The position numbers and the translations under genes were made by a program. This document shows, in pieces, positions 62,322-64,000 of a stretch of DNA of 64,000 nt. The notes under the pieces were generated by a model that did no database searches, was not told where the DNA came from, and saw nothing but the letters and a program-made list of their open reading frames with translations. How positions within the stretch are numbered: position 1 is the stretch's first letter; every line of letters starts with the position of its first letter. The stretch is from Lentimicrobiaceae bacterium (lineage in GTDB: Bacteria; Bacteroidota; Bacteroidia; Bacteroidales; F082), in NCBI GenBank assembly GCA_015061315.1, contig SUWV01000011.1, positions 20,543 to 84,542 of the forward strand, given 5' to 3'.

Positions 62322-64000
62322 TTACATAATAATCAATTTCGATGTCAGCACTCTTCCTGTACCTGTAATGACTCTTATCACGTAAGAACCTGAGGTATCA
62401 ATTTCACGGAGTTCTATCGGGAATCGTGTCGGCTTCACACTTTGGATCTTCAAGCCTATGGCGTTATAAACCTCAACTACCAAGCCTGATTTCTCTTCTT
62501 CAGTGAAACTGTAGAGAATCATCGCTCTTTCGTTTTTATTCACAGGATTCGGCGTCAACATCAGATTCATGGTCTCCTGTATCGGTATGAAACTGCATAC
62601 CATGATACTGTCGCAACCATGTACTGAAGTATAGTTGAAAGTATGAACGCCAGGTTCCTCAATCCAGGTTCCGTCATATTCGTATGGGAAATATTCAACG
62701 ACGACATCCTGAGTTACACGATACGTCGGGTTCACACCTAACTTGAGTTTCACGATACTGTCGTTACCATTTTCATCTTTATAAGTCTTGAAATAAGAGC
62801 CCGCGTCATCTACTTCAAATCCGTTTTCATTATAAGAGCCGCCGAGACAGATAGCGTCTTCAATCAAAGTATTGTATTTGGTATTGAACTCAAACGTATA
62901 AGGACGCAAGAGAGATCCGTATGTAGCGTTGACTTCAAAGACGACTCTCTGGTTAGAGACCTGCGCCGCCTCTTCCCCACTCTCGTGGTTATACAGCATG
63001 AAGTAAAGCTCATCGCCATCGTTACCGTATGTAGTCAGGAACACACGATAAGACGCCAACTCCTTGATATAGATCGCACGTGCGTTACCGCGTTTCTCTC
63101 CGTTGCAGAATGCTCCCACTTCAAGAGTGTCGGAACTACGTACTAAATCATCGACAACGATGTCGGCTATGAATGTCATGTTATCTGGATATTTATAAAC
63201 GGGCGACCAATTGAGAGCTGCCTTAGATGCTTTTCCGCCTCTGTTCTGTGTCATCTGAGGATACGTAAGTGTGATGTCTTCATTGTTATTCGACATATAC
63301 TGATAGCCTTGACCTGGCTGTAACATCATAAGGTCGCCGAACCACATATCGAACGATTCAAAATAAACTGAGAAACCGTCGCGGTACGACTTGATGATGT
63401 CGCCGTCTTGAGGCGTGACATTCAGACCTGCGAGAGCATCGTTGACATCAGCAGAATATTGCGAGATATATCCAATATGATTCCAGCCGTTCTTGATAGT
63501 TATCGGATGATCTTCCGGATTCGCGACGCATCCCGTTATTGTAGTCTGCTGCGGCATATTAGTCTGCACCATATACATCTGTTCATTCTCTATCTTATCG
63601 AGAAGTCCCGACCATACGCCAGCGTTATAGTTCACGAACTTAGTATTAGATTTTATTACCTTACCGTATGATGAAAGACCATCCTTCAACTCAGCGAAGA
63701 CATCGGTATGTTCATCGTCGATATAAGATGAGAACCAGTCCCAAGTTCCGGAGAATTCGTTCTGCTGACTACCATCTTGACGTACTGTAAGGTCTAAGGT
63801 AACGATACTGTCGCAGCCGTTCGAAGCTGGGAACACGACTTCATAATTACCAGATACCGTCGATTCATCAAAGGTATAATCGCCGAATGTATAAGGCAGT
63901 TCAGAAGCGCAGATGCTTATAACGTCGTTACCATATTTTAAAGGAATCACATCGAGAGTGAGCACCACACTACTGTCGCACTGATAAATTGATTCTCCTA
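62322..64000 (-). CDS. T9SS-type surface protein, N-terminus beyond the window
   Basis: The frame stays open to the right edge; the GTG at 63966 is not a true start because upstream codons continue the same repeat type (YQCDSS...LTLDV, matching NGCDSIVTLDLTV downstream). Visible parts: CDSI-type beta modules at both ends, a central region, and a domain shared with the preceding gene (GAFCNGEKRGNARAIYI, LTTYGNDGDELYFMLYNHESG). The C-terminus (LTPNPVNKNERAMILYSF...SGSYVIRVITGTGRV) is a T9SS sorting domain. Likely a large adhesin-like surface protein. Confidence 0.75.
   Translation of the reverse strand, partial: GESIYQCDSSVVLTLDVIPLKYGNDVISICASELPYTFGDYTFDESTVSGNYEVVFPASNGCDSIVTLDLTVRQDGSQQNEFSGTWDWFSSYIDDEHTDVFAELKDGLSSYGKVIKSNTKFVNYNAGVWSGLLDKIENEQMYMVQTNMPQQTTITGCVANPEDHPITIKNGWNHIGYISQYSADVNDALAGLNVTPQDGDIIKSYRDGFSVYFESFDMWFGDLMMLQPGQGYQYMSNNNEDITLTYPQMTQNRGGKASKAALNWSPVYKYPDNMTFIADIVVDDLVRSSDTLEVGAFCNGEKRGNARAIYIKELASYRVFLTTYGNDGDELYFMLYNHESGEEAAQVSNQRVVFEVNATYGSLLRPYTFEFNTKYNTLIEDAICLGGSYNENGFEVDDAGSYFKTYKDENGNDSIVKLKLGVNPTYRVTQDVVVEYFPYEYDGTWIEEPGVHTFNYTSVHGCDSIMVCSFIPIQETMNLMLTPNPVNKNERAMILYSFTEEEKSGLVVEVYNAIGLKIQSVKPTRFPIELREIDTSGSYVIRVITGTGRVLTSKLIIM

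Noticed and set aside
63966..63968. GTG as the start of the last gene
   Set aside because: The frame is open to the window edge and the residues before it continue the protein's repeat pattern.
1..64000. tRNA, tmRNA or RNase P RNA genes
   Set aside because: No T-loop GTTCGAxTC with cloverleaf context and no RNase P or tmRNA core was found on either strand by eye; a tRNA scan would settle it.

Overview
The window is a chromosomal segment of an AT-rich member of the Bacteroidota, most likely order Bacteroidales. Four things point there. Promoter-like boxes of the form TAnnTTTG stand before many genes, and Shine-Dalgarno sites are largely absent. NusB is the long form of about 320 residues. PorQ, a type IX secretion system (T9SS) protein, is encoded, together with two proteins carrying C-terminal sorting domains. 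Split transketolase, DUF4831, DUF4199 and many lipoproteins with acidic residues after the lipobox fit as well. No tRNA, rRNA, prophage, transposase or CRISPR array was seen.

Layout. 1-4.9 kb: the start of a lipoprotein gene cut by the edge, a GH95 alpha-L-fucosidase and a NagB-LmbE fusion. 5-12 kb (minus): GT2 fusion, nusB, porQ, recF and a DUF721/DciA gene, then efp-lpxD with its own promoter. 12-15 kb (plus): flippase, MarC-family protein, ZIP transporter. 15-20.7 kb: DUF4831, sodium:solute symporter, HAD phosphatase, DUF486, a very acidic small protein, a GT2-DUF4199 pair and the SRP RNA gene (ffs). 20.8-24.6 kb: riboflavin operon ribD-ribE-ribBA-ribH behind an FMN riboswitch. 24.7-31 kb: lipocalin, an S9 peptidase, a YhcG-like nuclease between two copies of a terminator-containing repeat, two secreted proteins and an XRE regulator with a rod-like leader. 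31-36 kb: split transketolase, RluA-type pseudouridine synthase, GltS. 36-42 kb: an RND efflux operon. 42-49 kb: small ORF-mutL-rhomboid-rhomboid-EEP-uvrB. 49-52.6 kb: an iron/cobalamin-type ABC importer plus thioesterase. 52.7-56.3 kb: lipase-like lipoprotein, small lipoprotein, transglutaminase-fold protein. 56.4-60.5 kb: a four-gene envelope/surface lipoprotein operon preceded by two tandem rod-like RNA elements. 61-64 kb: two T9SS cargo proteins, the last cut by the right edge.

Most genes are housekeeping or envelope functions. The least explained material is non-coding: (1) about 180-nt rod-like elements ending in U-runs, two in tandem before the surface lipoprotein operon and one before the XRE gene; (2) short degenerate tandem repeats that begin on or next to the stop codons of many unrelated genes, with unit lengths that often put stop codons in all three frames; (3) palindromic intergenic repeats (a GAGACG...CGTCTC family and a GACAyATTsAATGTG family). 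The large lipoprotein at 56.4-58.7 kb ends in a lectin-like domain of the type that diversity-generating retroelements often mutate elsewhere. No reverse transcriptase or template repeat lies in this window.
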